In this document: positions 1 to 7,299 of the stretch, piece by piece
Layout of the letters: every line of letters begins with the position of its first letter
Position numbering within the stretch: the first letter of the stretch is position 1
DNA from: Halolamina rubra
GTDB lineage: Archaea > Halobacteriota > Halobacteria > Halobacteriales > Haloferacaceae
Direction of reading: 5' to 3'
DNA length: 64,000 nt
Assembly (NCBI RefSeq): GCF_000739555.1
Contig: NZ_BBJN01000029.1
Span: 36,789-100,788 of the forward strand
Program-made: the position numbers and the translations under genes
Notes under the pieces: generated by a model
Told to the model about the DNA's origin: nothing
What the model saw: the letters and a program-made list of their open reading frames with translations, nothing else
Databases searched by the model: none

Positions 1-941
1 GCGGTCGTGAGTCGCGGATCGAGTGCGATGTCGTCTTTCGGCGACTCGACGCCGAGGTTGCTGAAGAAGCGAGCGACGGTCGCGCTGTGTAGACGGATAC
101 AGGGGACGCGGTCGTCCTGATACTCGATCTCCGGGCGCTTGTCGAACGTCTCGGCCATGATCTCCGCGGCTTCCCGGAGCAGTTCCTCGTCGCTGTTCGA
201 GATCCGGACCTGGCCGCGGTTTCCACCGCGCCGCGAGACCATCACGTCGCCGTCGCCGAACACCAGCCCGACGAGGTACATGAGGTCCGCGTCGAAACGC
301 TCGGGGATAGTGACACCGCCGCCGTGCCTGAGCATCGCCCGCTCGATGTCGATATCCTCGCGCTTGGCGCCGATCGCGTCGAGCACCGTGTCGAGGCGGT
401 CCTGCGGCAGGTGGCGGTTCCGTAGTGAGTCGTAGACGAAGTCTTCCGTGAGATCGAGCGCCGCGGCCGCGTCCCGAAGGGTTCCGAACTCCTCCCGGAG
501 GCCGTCGACGAGCATCGTCGCCGACTCGTCGCTGGGTTTCAGTTTCTCCTCGGTGAACTCGACGAACGATATCGGATCGGGCGACGTTCGTTCGACGTTC
601 GTGTACGACGGGACAGCGACGTGATCGCCGGCGCCGATCTCCGAGATCTCCTTCCACTCGAACCCGTCGGCGCCACAGACGAGCAGGGGCGTGTTCGTCG
701 ACGCCTCGATCTCCTTCCCGTGGGCCGTCTCGACACGCCGGCAGGGCTTCTCGGGCATCCGCCAGACGTGAGAGCTTTCGGCGGTTTCGACCGTTCCGTC
801 GTCCCGGTTGTACGTGTAGAGATCGCGCTCCATCGGCGCCGCCGTTTCCTCGTCGACCGGCTCGGGATGCTGATCGGCCGCGAGCTCACGGATAGGCGTG
901 AACCCGTCGGTGGTGTGAATCAGCGTGTCGCCGGTGACACA
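1..941 (-). mobile_element. MCM intein with LAGLIDADG-type homing endonuclease domain (partial)
   Basis: Protein-splicing element inserted in frame after residue 362 of MCM, at the GKGSSAAGL site where archaeal MCM inteins are known. Block A is CVTGDTLIHTTDG, starting with the nucleophilic Cys at 939-941. The block B region is IEASTNTPLLV, where the usual TxxH histidine appears to be Thr. About 200 residues in, YLVGLVFGDGDV (about 252-290) matches the first dodecapeptide of a LAGLIDADG endonuclease. At least 313 residues are present. The second dodecapeptide, the terminal HN and the C-extein are off the left edge, so splicing competence cannot be judged here. Confidence 0.93.
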
Positions 942-2027
942 CAGGCCCGCCGCGGACGATCCTTTGCCGGAGGTGTAGACGGATCTGGGGGCGACCTGTT
1001 CGACATATGATATCATCTGGGACTTACCAGTACCAGGGTCCCCTATCAGCAGCAGGTGGAGGTCCCCCCGAATCCGCGAGCCGTCCGGGAGATGCTTCGT
1101 CACGCCGGAGAACAGCTGCAGCACCATCGCGAGCTTCTCCTGCTCGTAACCGTAGATCGCGGGGGCGATGGAGCCGACCATCTTCTCGTAGATCTCGGGG
1201 TCGTTCGAGAGTTCGACGATCTCCGCGATGTCGTCGTCGGTGATGTCCATGTCCTCGAACTCCTCGTCCTCGATCTCGATGGTCACCCCGTCCATGTACA
1301 GGTCGAACAGGGCGGTCTTCTCCTGGCCCTGGGTGACCTGCTCGATGTGGAGCACGCCCGTGACCGTCACGTGGTCGCCGGCGGTCACGTCGCCGGTCAC
1401 GTCGTCCTCGATGTCGACGTCGATGCTCTGGGGCGTCTCGCCGCCGCGCAGCCCCTCGGGGCTCTCCTGCACCCGGAGCTTCTGGGAGTCGACGAACTCC
1501 GACTGGTCGTGGTTGACGGAGAACGGCCCCTGGCGCTCACAGCCCTGGCACTCGTGAGGCTCCTGGAACCCGCCGTCGCTCTGGGGGATGTAGCTCATCG
1601 TCCCGCAGCGCTGGCACTCGAAGGCGGCCTCGGTCACCTTCGGGCGCACGTCGGTCGCCTTGCGGATGATCCCCTGGACCGCGATCAGCGAGCCGATGTG
1701 GTCGTCCTGCACTCGGAGGTCCCGGATGTCGACGGTCTGCTCGCTGGGGAGCCCGCGGATGCGGACGTGGGCCTGCCCGAGGCTCACGTCCGCCGGCAGG
1801 TCGTACAGCCGGAGCGCCTCCTCGGCGTACTCCCGCATCTGTTCGGGCTTCGCGAGGTAGTCCTCCGCGAGATCCCGGTCGAACGTGAACAGGTCGTTGT
1901 AGTCGACGTAGAGCGAGCGGCGCTCGTTGGGGTACTCCTGCGCGAGCCGCCCCACCTCCTCCCGGTAGTAGTTCCGGTAGAACTGGATGAACCGCTCGGT
2001 GAGCTCCTGGTTCCCCGTCTGAGCCAT
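1..2027 (-). CDS. mcm: Replicative helicase MCM, intein-containing, 3' part outside the window
   Basis: ATP-driven 3'-5' replicative helicase. The ATG at 2027 starts MAQTGNQEL. The N-extein has the MCM N-terminal OB region with a CxxC...CxxC zinc finger (FECQRCGTM then HECQGCERQ) and the Walker A motif GDPGTGKS at residues 329-336. The conserved helix-2 segment GKGSSAAGL ends at residue 362 and is followed directly by an intein starting with Cys363. The rest of the AAA+ domain (Walker B, arginine finger) must lie beyond position 1. A TATA-like box at 2052-2061 and a GGAGGT at 2031-2036 precede the start. The gene is divergent from the small gene at 2161. Identity is certain; only the 3' part is missing. 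Confidence 0.96.
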   Translation of the reverse strand, partial: MAQTGNQELTERFIQFYRNYYREEVGRLAQEYPNERRSLYVDYNDLFTFDRDLAEDYLAKPEQMREYAEEALRLYDLPADVSLGQAHVRIRGLPSEQTVDIRDLRVQDDHIGSLIAVQGIIRKATDVRPKVTEAAFECQRCGTMSYIPQSDGGFQEPHECQGCERQGPFSVNHDQSEFVDSQKLRVQESPEGLRGGETPQSIDVDIEDDVTGDVTAGDHVTVTGVLHIEQVTQGQEKTALFDLYMDGVTIEIEDEEFEDMDITDDDIAEIVELSNDPEIYEKMVGSIAPAIYGYEQEKLAMVLQLFSGVTKHLPDGSRIRGDLHLLLIGDPGTGKSQMISYVEQVAPRSVYTSGKGSSAAGLCVTGDTLIHTTDGFTPIRELAADQHPEPVDEETAAPMERDLYTYNRDDGTVETAESSHVWRMPEKPCRRVETAHGKEIEASTNTPLLVCGADGFEWKEISEIGAGDHVAVPSYTNVERTSPDPISFVEFTEEKLKPSDESATMLVDGLREEFGTLRDAAAALDLTEDFVYDSLRNRHLPQDRLDTVLDAIGAKREDIDIERAMLRHGGGVTIPERFDADLMYLVGLVFGDGDVMVSRRGGNRGQVRISNSDEELLREAAEIMAETFDKRPEIEYQDDRVPCIRLHSATVARFFSNLGVESPKDDIALDPRLTT

Positions 2028-2127
2028 CTTACCTCCCTTATCTCCCTCATCGGTTAAGGGTTATCGGCTCTGCAACCAGTGGGCCGGACCCGTCACCACG
2101 CTTGAACGTTTGGGTTCCGGAGAAAGC

Positions 2128-2133
2128 TTTATC
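2128..2133 (+). promoter_or_regulatory. TATA-like box for the 43-aa gene
   Basis: TTTATC centred about 31 nt before the ATG at 2161. This implies a transcript beginning only a few nt before, or at, that ATG. It favours 2161 over an in-frame ATG at 2110, which would lie upstream of the box. Confidence 0.55.
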
Positions 2134-2160
2134 TCTCCCGCCTGCGTGTGTGAGATTGTC

Positions 2161-2292
2161 ATGGCCATCAGTGCCGAAGACCTGCGCCGGAAAACCGGCT
2201 TCGAGCGCGTGCTCTCGTGGTTCGAGACCGAGGACGAGGAGGTCGAAGCCGCGACCGCGTACAAGGCGCTCGAGGACGAGTACCTCTACTGA
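2161..2292 (+). CDS. Small conserved-type haloarchaeal protein, 43 aa
   Basis: Short acidic protein, MAISAEDLRRKTGFERVL to ALEDEYLY, with no membrane segment, cysteine or motif that I recognise. The start at 2161 follows a well-placed TATA-like box and has typical haloarchaeal codon use. An upstream in-frame ATG at 2110 would add 17 hydrophobic, atypical residues and is rejected. It is divergent from mcm and convergent with the MATE exporter. The function is unknown. Its charged amphipathic make-up would suit a small protein-protein partner, but that is only inference. Confidence 0.7.
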   Translation: MAISAEDLRRKTGFERVLSWFETEDEEVEAATAYKALEDEYLY

Positions 2293-2340
2293 GGCGTCCG
2301 CTCGCCCGGCCCCGCGAGCGACGACGTAGCCTGCCGTTTC

Positions 2341-3741
2341 TCACCCGTACACCGACACGTCCGAGCCGCGCTCTTCCATCATCTCGGCGGCCCGGTCGGC
2401 CCAGTCCGTGAAGTGGAACCCGGCGGCGACGACCAGCGCCATCCAGACGTAGGTGGCGCCGATGCCGACGTAGGCGCCGAGGGCGCCCCAGCCCAGCACG
2501 ACGCCGAGCAGAAACGTCAGCCCCAACTGGAGGCCGAACACGCCGCTGGTGCGGGCGACGAGGGGGATGCGGGTCTCGCTGGCCCCCTGGAGCCCGCCCG
2601 AGAGCACCGAGAACACCACCAAGGCGGCGCCGCAGATCCCGTACACCTGCGCGAACGCGACCGCATAGTCGACCGTGTCGGGGTTGCCGGTGAACAGCGA
2701 GACGAACGTGTCCGCGGCGAACACGAGGCCGACGCCGACGCTGCCGACCGTGAGCAGGCCGAGACCCGCGACCGCCCACCCCTCGAAGCGCGCGCCGCCG
2801 GCGTCGCCCTCGCCGAGCCGCTGGCCGACGACGACGCTGGCGGCGACGTTGTAGCCGCGCGAGAGCGGTCCCGTCACCTGCTGGTACATCCGGCGGCCGA
2901 TCTGGAACCCGGCGTTGACCGGCTGGCCGAAGCCGAGCAGGATCGCGTTGAACGGGAACTCCGCGGCCGTCGAGGCGAACCCCTCGGCGATCTTCGGCGC
3001 GCTGACGACGACCAGCTGTTTGGCGATGATCCAGTCCTCCGGCAGGGCGAAGGAGGCCTCCGACCAGTCGGTCCAGATCGCCAGACAGAGCATCGACGCG
3101 GTGAACACGTTCGCGGCCGCGGTGGCGAGGCCGACGCCGACGATCTTGAGCCGCGGGATCCCCAGCGGCGCGAACCCCAGCCCGAACGCGAGGCTGCCGA
3201 GGATGTTCAGCCCGTTGGCGACGACGTTGACGTACATCGGCGTCCGGGTGTCGCCGGTGCCCTGCAGCGCCCGGGCGGCGATGAGCGCGACGTGGCGCGC
3301 GGGCGCGGTGGCGAAGATGATCGCGAGGTACGTCGACCCCAGCGCCACCACGCGCCCGAGGTTCTCGACGTCCTGCCCCGCGCCGAACACCCGGATCGCC
3401 GGCTCGCTCAGGAAGAACCCCAGCAGCACGAACGGCACCCCCAGCAGCGCACCGAGCAGGATCCCCTGGGTGATCGCCTCGTCGCGGTTGGCGTCGGCGG
3501 CGGCGCCGCTGTCCTGCGAGGAGAGCGCGATGGTGCCGCCGCCGAGGCCGAGGCCGATCCGCAGCGGCAGCCGGGCGTAGAGGTCGGCGAGCCCGATGGC
3601 GACGACGCTCGCGGGGTTGAACGTCGCGGTGACGACGATGTCGACGGTCCGCATCAGCGTGCGGAACGTCTGCTCGGCCATCACCGGCCACGCCAGCGAG
3701 ATCACCCGCTTCCAGACCGCGCGGACGCGGGGCCAGTCCAT
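2341..3741 (-). CDS. MATE family efflux transporter
   Basis: Multidrug/toxin extrusion type cation-coupled exporter of the cytoplasmic membrane, 466 aa with about 12 predicted hydrophobic helices in two similar halves. The N-terminus MDWPRVRAVWKRVISLAWP followed by VMAEQTFRTLMRTVDIVV is the usual MATE first helix. The ATG at 3741 is preferred over one at 3843, whose extra 34 residues are proline-rich and not membrane-like. The substrate cannot be predicted. Upstream lies a 34-35 bp hairpin repeat array shared with the divergent SWIM gene. A second, only distantly similar MATE gene lies at 47079. Confidence 0.9.
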   Translation of the reverse strand: MDWPRVRAVWKRVISLAWPVMAEQTFRTLMRTVDIVVTATFNPASVVAIGLADLYARLPLRIGLGLGGGTIALSSQDSGAAADANRDEAITQGILLGALLGVPFVLLGFFLSEPAIRVFGAGQDVENLGRVVALGSTYLAIIFATAPARHVALIAARALQGTGDTRTPMYVNVVANGLNILGSLAFGLGFAPLGIPRLKIVGVGLATAAANVFTASMLCLAIWTDWSEASFALPEDWIIAKQLVVVSAPKIAEGFASTAAEFPFNAILLGFGQPVNAGFQIGRRMYQQVTGPLSRGYNVAASVVVGQRLGEGDAGGARFEGWAVAGLGLLTVGSVGVGLVFAADTFVSLFTGNPDTVDYAVAFAQVYGICGAALVVFSVLSGGLQGASETRIPLVARTSGVFGLQLGLTFLLGVVLGWGALGAYVGIGATYVWMALVVAAGFHFTDWADRAAEMMEERGSDVSVYG

Positions 3742-3830
3742 GTCCCGAGGCTCTCGCGGGCGGGGTTTGACGCTGACGGAAGCGGCCACCCAGTCGCCGG
3801 GGCCGGCCGGATCCGGAGCCGCACAGTGAG

Positions 3831-3934
3831 TGGCGTCGTCCACAGCTTACGACGCCGACAGTCGGTGGCGTGTCCACAGCTTACGACGCCGACAGTCGGT
3901 GGCGTCGTCCACAGCTTACGACGCAGACAGTCGG
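3831..3934. repeat. Three tandem 34-35 bp hairpin repeats
   Basis: Copies at 3831-3865, 3866-3899 and 3900-3934. Each contains GGCGTCGT, a 9-nt loop CCACAGCTT and ACGACGCC (a perfect 8-bp stem in copy 1), then a second small palindrome CCGACAGTCGG. Copy 2 lacks one base in its left arm. Copy 3 has A for C in its right arm and second palindrome. The array ends just before a TATA-like GTTTTG (3938-3945) of the SWIM gene and lies about 90 nt upstream of the divergent MATE gene. It could be a repressor-site array or a REP-like element. There are no CRISPR spacers. Confidence 0.85.
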
Positions 3935-3968
3935 TGGCGTTTTGCCCCGTGGCTCCTGAACCCCATCC

Positions 3969-4310
3969 GTGTCCGAGGAGGACTGGCGCGACCGGCTCGC
4001 CGAGGCGGGTGAGCTCACCCCCGAGATAGCCGGCGCCATCCTCGACGCCCACGGCGACCGCGGCTCCCGCGCCATCGAGGCGGTCTCGGAGGGCCGGGTG
4101 AAGGAGTACCGCGACTTCACCGTCGTCGTCGGCCACGAGGACGAGTACGTGATCGAGGACGACGGCTGCACCTGCGCGGACTCGGCGTACAACATCGACA
4201 GCGAGGCGGGCGAGCGCTGCTGGCACGTGCTCGCGGTCGCCATCGCCGAGCGTATCGGCGCCGTCGACCACCACGACATGTGGTACTCCGACGTGCGGGA
4301 GTTCATCTGA
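3969..4310 (+). CDS. SWIM zinc finger protein
   Basis: Protein of 113 aa from a GTG at 3969, about 28 nt after a TATA-like GTTTTG. The C-terminal half holds the SWIM signature CxC-x(n)-CxH: DGCTCADSAYN then GERCWHVLAVAIAERIG. SWIM domains bind zinc and are found in DNA-binding or protein-binding regulators. The N-terminal part (EEDWRDRLAEAGEL to EYRDFTVVVGHEDEY) is acidic with no recognised domain. The tandem hairpin repeats directly upstream suggest specific control. The partner or target is not predictable from the sequence. Confidence 0.85.
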   Translation: MSEEDWRDRLAEAGELTPEIAGAILDAHGDRGSRAIEAVSEGRVKEYRDFTVVVGHEDEYVIEDDGCTCADSAYNIDSEAGERCWHVLAVAIAERIGAVDHHDMWYSDVREFI

Positions 4311-4358
4311 CCCGGCCGAACCGGGAACGTTTAGACCGTCGGCTCACTACGTTCCTGT

Positions 4359-4829
4359 ATGCCGGACTGTCCGTTAGCCGACGACTGCCCCAGCTTCTCC
4401 GAGCGAATCGAGGGCATGGGCTGTCAGCACTACGGCGATCGCGGGGGTGCCGAGTGGTGCAACCATTACGACATGCCCATCGACGAGCTCAAAGAGCAGC
4501 CGGTGAAGCCGGGCGAGGAGGTCGTCGTCGACGTGACGGACATCCACGAGAGCGGCGCGGGGGTCGGCCGGACCGACGACGGGTTCATCGTCCTCATCGA
4601 CGGGCTCCTGCCGGACTGCCGGGCGCGGGTCCGCATCGACCGGGTGAAATCCAGCCACGCCACGGCGAAGAAAGTCGTCGAGAAGATGCCCCTCGAGGAG
4701 GCGGAGGAGGACGGCGACGGGTTGGAGGAGGACCCCGTCGAGCCCGACGACGACGACGGCCGACCCAGTCGCGCCGACCGCGAGCGGCTCGGCTCCCGCG
4801 ACAACTTCTGGGGCGGCGACGGCGCCTGA
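4359..4829 (+). CDS. TRAM domain protein with N-terminal cysteine cluster
   Basis: Protein of 156 aa. The N-terminus MPDCPLADDCPSFSE...GCQHYG...WCNHY has four cysteines able to bind a metal. A TRAM-type OB fold follows at about residues 45-105 (VKPGEEVVVDVTDIHESGAGVG...DGFIVLIDGLLP...ARVRIDRVKSSHATAKKV), and the tail is acidic. TRAM domains bind RNA, often tRNA or as archaeal RNA chaperones. CGTTTAG about 28 nt upstream is the likely TATA box. A second TRAM protein is at 19453. The exact RNA target is unknown. Confidence 0.85.
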   Translation: MPDCPLADDCPSFSERIEGMGCQHYGDRGGAEWCNHYDMPIDELKEQPVKPGEEVVVDVTDIHESGAGVGRTDDGFIVLIDGLLPDCRARVRIDRVKSSHATAKKVVEKMPLEEAEEDGDGLEEDPVEPDDDDGRPSRADRERLGSRDNFWGGDGA

Positions 4830-4851
4830 GTCGGTCCACGCCGGACGCAGC

Positions 4852-4857
4852 TATTTA
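4852..4857 (+). promoter_or_regulatory. TATA box of the amphi-Trp gene
   Basis: TATTTA centred 28 nt before the ATG at 4883, giving a leaderless transcript. It supports 4883 as the start. Confidence 0.6.
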
Positions 4858-4882
4858 CTGCTGGACGGGGAACGTCTACGTG

Positions 4883-5125
4883 ATGCCTGAGGAACAACTG
4901 TTCAAAACCGAGGAGTCCCGTTCGCGCGCGGAGATCGCCGACGCGCTCGTCGCCGCGGCCGAGGAGATCGAGTCCGGAACCGTCACGCTCGGGAGCGGGA
5001 CCGACACGCAGGAGGTCACCGTCCCCGAGTCGTCGCAGTTCGAGGTGGAGCTCGAGCGGCTCACCGACTCCGAGACCGGCGAGCAGCGCTACGAGCTCGA
5101 GTACGAGGTGCGGTGGACCGAGTAA
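4883..5125 (+). CDS. amphi-Trp domain protein, 80 aa
   Basis: Small protein MPEEQLFKTEESRSRAEIAD to ELEYEVRWTE. It begins with an E/K-rich strand and ends in the strand containing the Trp typical of the amphi-Trp family, a small domain widespread in haloarchaea whose biochemical role is not established. There is no signal peptide or membrane segment. It sits as an independent transcription unit between the TRAM gene and tfx, with its own TATA box. The family call rests on overall pattern, so moderate confidence. Confidence 0.7.
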   Translation: MPEEQLFKTEESRSRAEIADALVAAAEEIESGTVTLGSGTDTQEVTVPESSQFEVELERLTDSETGEQRYELEYEVRWTE

Positions 5126-5173
5126 ACCGCCACGAACTGTAGGTTTTTCTGCCGCCAGCGCTCACTCCCCTCC

Positions 5174-5746
5174 ATGAGTGACGGCGACGCCGAGAACCCG
5201 CGGGGCGATCCGCCGGCCGGCGGCGAGTCGGACGACTCCGCCGCCGGCGGCGACGGGTCCGGGAGCCCGCCCGCGTCGGACGGCAGCGTCGACGCCGACG
5301 AACTGCTCGCACAGTCGGGGTTCGACGCCGACAGCAACGTGCTCACCCGCCGGCAGGCGGAGGTGCTCGCACTCCGGGAGCAGGGGTTGCGCCAGTCGGT
5401 GATCGCCGACCGGCTCGGCACCTCCCGGGCGAACGTCTCGAGCGTCGAGGCCAGCGCCCGCGAGAACGTCCGGAAGGCCCGCGAGACGGTCTCGTTCGCG
5501 GAGGCGCTCTCGGCGCCGGTCCAGATCCGGGTCGAGAACGGCACCGACCTCTACGACGTGCCCGAGGAGGTGTACGACGCCTGCGACGAGGCGGGCGTGA
5601 AGGTGGGGTACGCGGCGCCGGAGCTGATGAAGATCGTCAGCGACGCCGCGGGCGACGCGATCCACGGCCGGGAGGTGCGGGCGGAGCTGCTCGTCGGCGT
5701 CACCAGCGACGGGCAGGTCCGCGTGCGCCGGACCTACGAGGAGTAG
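5174..5746 (+). CDS. tfx: Tfx family DNA-binding transcription regulator
   Basis: Protein of 190 aa. After an acidic low-complexity head of about 45 residues, the LuxR-like helix-turn-helix NVLTRRQAEVLALREQGLRQ followed by SVIADRLGTSRANVSSVEA matches archaeal Tfx proteins. The C-terminal Tfx domain (EALSAPVQIRVENGTDLYDVPEEVYDACDEAGVKV onward) follows, ending RVRRTYEE. Tfx was described in Methanothermobacter as a DNA-binding regulator near a molybdenum formylmethanofuran dehydrogenase operon; the haloarchaeal target is unknown. The window also carries a tungstate importer (tupABC), but there is no direct link. It stands alone, convergent with the sugar nucleotidyltransferase gene. Confidence 0.88.
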   Translation: MSDGDAENPRGDPPAGGESDDSAAGGDGSGSPPASDGSVDADELLAQSGFDADSNVLTRRQAEVLALREQGLRQSVIADRLGTSRANVSSVEASARENVRKARETVSFAEALSAPVQIRVENGTDLYDVPEEVYDACDEAGVKVGYAAPELMKIVSDAAGDAIHGREVRAELLVGVTSDGQVRVRRTYEE

Positions 5747-5747
5747 C

Positions 5748-6773
5748 TCAGAACGCGTCGCGGTCGGCCAGCAGGGAGACCAGTTCTCGCACGCGCCCGG
5801 CGTCGTCTTTCGGCACCACCAGCACGCGGTCGTCGTAGGCGACGACCGCCAGCCCCGACACCCCGACCAGCGAGACGTGTTTGTCGTCGCTCGCGACCAC
5901 GTTGTCCGCGGCGTCGACGGCGGTGTACGCCCCGAGCGCGACGTTGCCGTCCTCGTCCGGCGCCAGCACGCGGTCGAGCGCGTCCCACGTGCCGAGGTCG
6001 TCCCACGCGAAGTCGGCGTCGACGACGGCGACGCCCTCGGCGCGCTCGAACACCGCGTAGTCGACCGACACCGGTTCGACCGCGTCGAACCCCGCCTCGG
6101 GGTCGCCCGCCGCGAGCGCGTCGACCAGCGGCGCGAGCGGGGAGTCCGCCGCGGCGTCGAGGAAGCTCTCGGGCGTCCACGCGAACATGCCGCTGTTCCA
6201 GCGGTAGCCCGCGTCGACGTACGCCCGGGCGGTCTCAGCGTCGGGCTTCTCGTGGAACGTCACGACCTCGTGGAACGCGACGCCGTCGGCCTCCCGCGCG
6301 GCGCCGGGCTCGACGTAGCCGTAGCCGGTCTCGGGCCGGTCGGGCGTGACGCCGAAGGTGACGAGCCGGCCGGTGTCGGCGGCGACCCGGGCGCCGTCGG
6401 TCATCGCCGCCCGGAACGCGTCGTCGTCGTCGACGTGGTGGTCGCTCGGGAGCGCGAGGACCACGAGCGGCTCGTCGGCGTCGCCGTACCGCTCCCGGAT
6501 CCGGTGGGTCGCGTACGTCAGCGCCGGGCCGGTGTCCTTCCCGTCGGGTTCGACCAGGACCTCGGCCTCGGGCGCGTGCTCGCCGATCTCGTCGGCGAAC
6601 TCGGGCCGGGTGGCGACGACCGTCTCGTCGGCGAAGCCGGCGCGGTCGACGGTCCGGGCGAGCAGCGAGCGGTCGCCGCCGACGGGGAGGAACTGCTTGG
6701 GCCGGTCGGCCCTGCTGGCGGGGTAGAGTCGCGAGCCGATGCCGCCCGCGAGGACGAGCGCGACGGTTTTCAC
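5748..6773 (-). CDS. Mannose-1-phosphate guanylyltransferase
   Basis: Makes GDP-mannose from mannose-1-phosphate and GTP, a glycosyl donor for surface glycans and N-glycosylation. Protein of 341 aa from a GTG at 6773. The nucleotidyltransferase signature LAGGIGSRLYPASRADRPKQ is at residues 8-27. ALPSDHHV and ETGYGYVEPG are typical of ManC-type enzymes, and FHEKP and RWNSGMFAW provide the sugar-binding part. The bacterial C-terminal isomerase domain is absent, as in many archaeal single-domain enzymes. It is monocistronic here and its glycosylation partners are not adjacent; a glycosyltransferase lies at 17263. Confidence 0.93.
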   Translation of the reverse strand: MKTVALVLAGGIGSRLYPASRADRPKQFLPVGGDRSLLARTVDRAGFADETVVATRPEFADEIGEHAPEAEVLVEPDGKDTGPALTYATHRIRERYGDADEPLVVLALPSDHHVDDDDAFRAAMTDGARVAADTGRLVTFGVTPDRPETGYGYVEPGAAREADGVAFHEVVTFHEKPDAETARAYVDAGYRWNSGMFAWTPESFLDAAADSPLAPLVDALAAGDPEAGFDAVEPVSVDYAVFERAEGVAVVDADFAWDDLGTWDALDRVLAPDEDGNVALGAYTAVDAADNVVASDDKHVSLVGVSGLAVVAYDDRVLVVPKDDAGRVRELVSLLADRDAF

Positions 6774-6812
6774 AGCCGGACGTGTCGCCGGACGGTGTTC
6801 AACCCCCGGGTC

Positions 6813-7091
6813 TCACCACGTCTCGACGACGCCCTCGCGCACGTCCTCGGCACAGCCCCGGCAGTCCGGGTGGTCGGCGTCGAAGCAGGCCGGTCGTCCC
6901 TCGGCGTCGACCTCGACGGCGCGGCGGTCGGCGTGGCGCCGGCAGACGAGCTTCGCCCGGCCCTGCTCGTCGGTCGGGAGGTCGAACTCGGCGGGCGCAC
7001 GCCCCGTCTCGTACGCCTCGCGGGCCTCCTCGAACTGCTTGCCCGCGTTCCGGAGCTTCGTCCGGATGAACCGTTCGAGGCGGTCGTCCAT
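6813..7091 (-). CDS. Hypothetical Cys-rich protein, 92 aa
   Basis: MDDRLERFIRTKLRNAGKQF, then an Ala/Glu-rich stretch, then a C-terminal half with several Cys and His (KLVCRRHADRR...ACFDADHPDCRGCAEDV) able to form a zinc knuckle. The ATG at 7091 is chosen; upstream in-frame residues to 7184 are Arg/Gly-rich and unlike haloarchaeal proteins. There is no signal peptide. It lies upstream of the sugar nucleotidyltransferase on the same strand with a 39-nt gap, so co-transcription is possible. I do not recognise the family with confidence. Confidence 0.7.
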   Translation of the reverse strand: MDDRLERFIRTKLRNAGKQFEEAREAYETGRAPAEFDLPTDEQGRAKLVCRRHADRRAVEVDAEGRPACFDADHPDCRGCAEDVREGVVETW

Positions 7092-7234
7092 GGCGGACCG
7101 TGGCGGGCCGGACCCAAAGAGCCGTCGCCCCGGCGCGTCGACGCCCCCGGCGCGTTCACGCGCCTGGGTTCGAAAGCCCCTCACGTCGACACCCGGGCCG
7201 CTCGACGTTTCAGTTCCACCCCGGTGGCGGAATC

Positions 7235-7241
7235 TTAAATA
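7235..7241 (+). promoter_or_regulatory. TATA box of the rpa operon
   Basis: TTAAATA about 62 nt before the ATG at 7300. It implies a leader of roughly 35 nt, unlike the leaderless neighbours. Confidence 0.6.
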
Positions 7242-7285
7242 CCGTTAGGAACCAACCAGCGTACGCCTCCCAACGAAACACAGGC

Positions 7286-7290
7286 GGAGG
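7286..7290 (+). promoter_or_regulatory. Shine-Dalgarno site of rpa
   Basis: GGAGG nine nt before the ATG at 7300. Together with the leader predicted from the TATA box, this is a leadered, SD-dependent start, a minority mode in this window. Confidence 0.55.
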
Positions 7291-7299
7291 CAGGCAACC

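Noticed and set aside
3831..3934. CRISPR array
   Set aside because: The three repeats are directly adjacent with no unique spacers, and there are no cas adaptation genes nearby. Tandem hairpin repeats explain it better.
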